A stretch of 64,000 nucleotides of DNA. Source: Echinostoma caproni. Its lineage: Eukaryota; Platyhelminthes; Trematoda; Plagiorchiida; Echinostomatidae. The translations under genes were made by a program, and so were the position numbers. The stretch is from positions 9,478-73,477 of the forward strand of contig UZAN01039451.1 in assembly GCA_900618425.1 (NCBI GenBank), read 5' to 3'. Shown here in pieces: positions 63,948-64,000 of this stretch. Each line of letters begins with the position of its first letter. Within the stretch, counting starts at the first letter, position 1. The notes below the pieces were generated by a model. The model was not told the origin of the DNA, did no database searches, and was given only the letters and a program-made list of their open reading frames with translations.

Positions 63948-64000
63948 CTGCGAAATAATAACGAGCAATAACATTGATTATGCAAATGAAGAGTTTTGAC

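Noticed and set aside
1..64000. Bacterial or phage features, CRISPR, tRNA or rRNA genes
   Set aside because: Nothing resembling them was seen; sequence character is that of eukaryotic introns. The short spaced repeats are exons with splice sites, not a CRISPR array, because spacing is irregular and flanks are unique.

Overview
The window reads as intron-rich, AT-rich metazoan nuclear DNA. It has no bacterial-style gene packing, no ORF beyond about 156 codons, microsatellites and sharp GTAAG/GTGAG..AG splice signals. A flatworm is a plausible source, because schistosomes are known for micro-exon genes, but nothing here is diagnostic of the taxon.

Nearly the whole window is the interior of one minus-strand gene with an extreme structure. 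I find 92 candidate microexons between 2564 and 63947: eighty of 9 nt, eleven of 6 nt and one of 12 nt. Introns average about 670 bp, so coding sequence is about 800 nt (1.3 percent) of a 61 kb span. Each 9-nt exon has the form NN-NNN-GGN-N, flanked by an AG acceptor and a GT donor. Every intron is phase 1. Spliced together, each exon supplies one X-Y-Gly triplet, with the X codon split across the junction. Y is Pro in 44 and Arg in 13 of the 80 nine-nt exons. X is mostly Ala, Leu, Pro or Arg. No aromatic residue and no stop occurs at any resolvable junction. The product is therefore a collagen-like triple helix of about 266 codons in view, encoded one triplet per exon. Six-nt exons (X-Gly) and the 12-nt exon (X-S-I-G) introduce short interruptions.

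Layout: transcription runs right to left. The first microexon in view (m1, 63939) lies against the right edge, so the 5' part (signal peptide, N-terminal domain) lies outside. The last one found (m92) is at 2564. Positions 1-2563 hold no convincing exon, so the 3' end is either beyond the left edge or not recognisable by this grammar. Between the exons lie unique AT-rich introns, a few simple repeats, several dead copies of the microexon (donor or acceptor lost, or 8, 10 or 14 nt long), and traces of segmental duplication of two- to five-exon blocks. Two ORFs sit inside introns, a Thr/Asn-rich one at 15183-15578 (+) and a 156-codon one at 3141-3611 (-); neither has a firm identity.

Because every exon is symmetric (phase 1-1) and a multiple of 3, any subset of exons can be skipped without losing frame, and 9-nt exons can be skipped without breaking Gly-X-Y periodicity. 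This architecture is the main discovery of the window.
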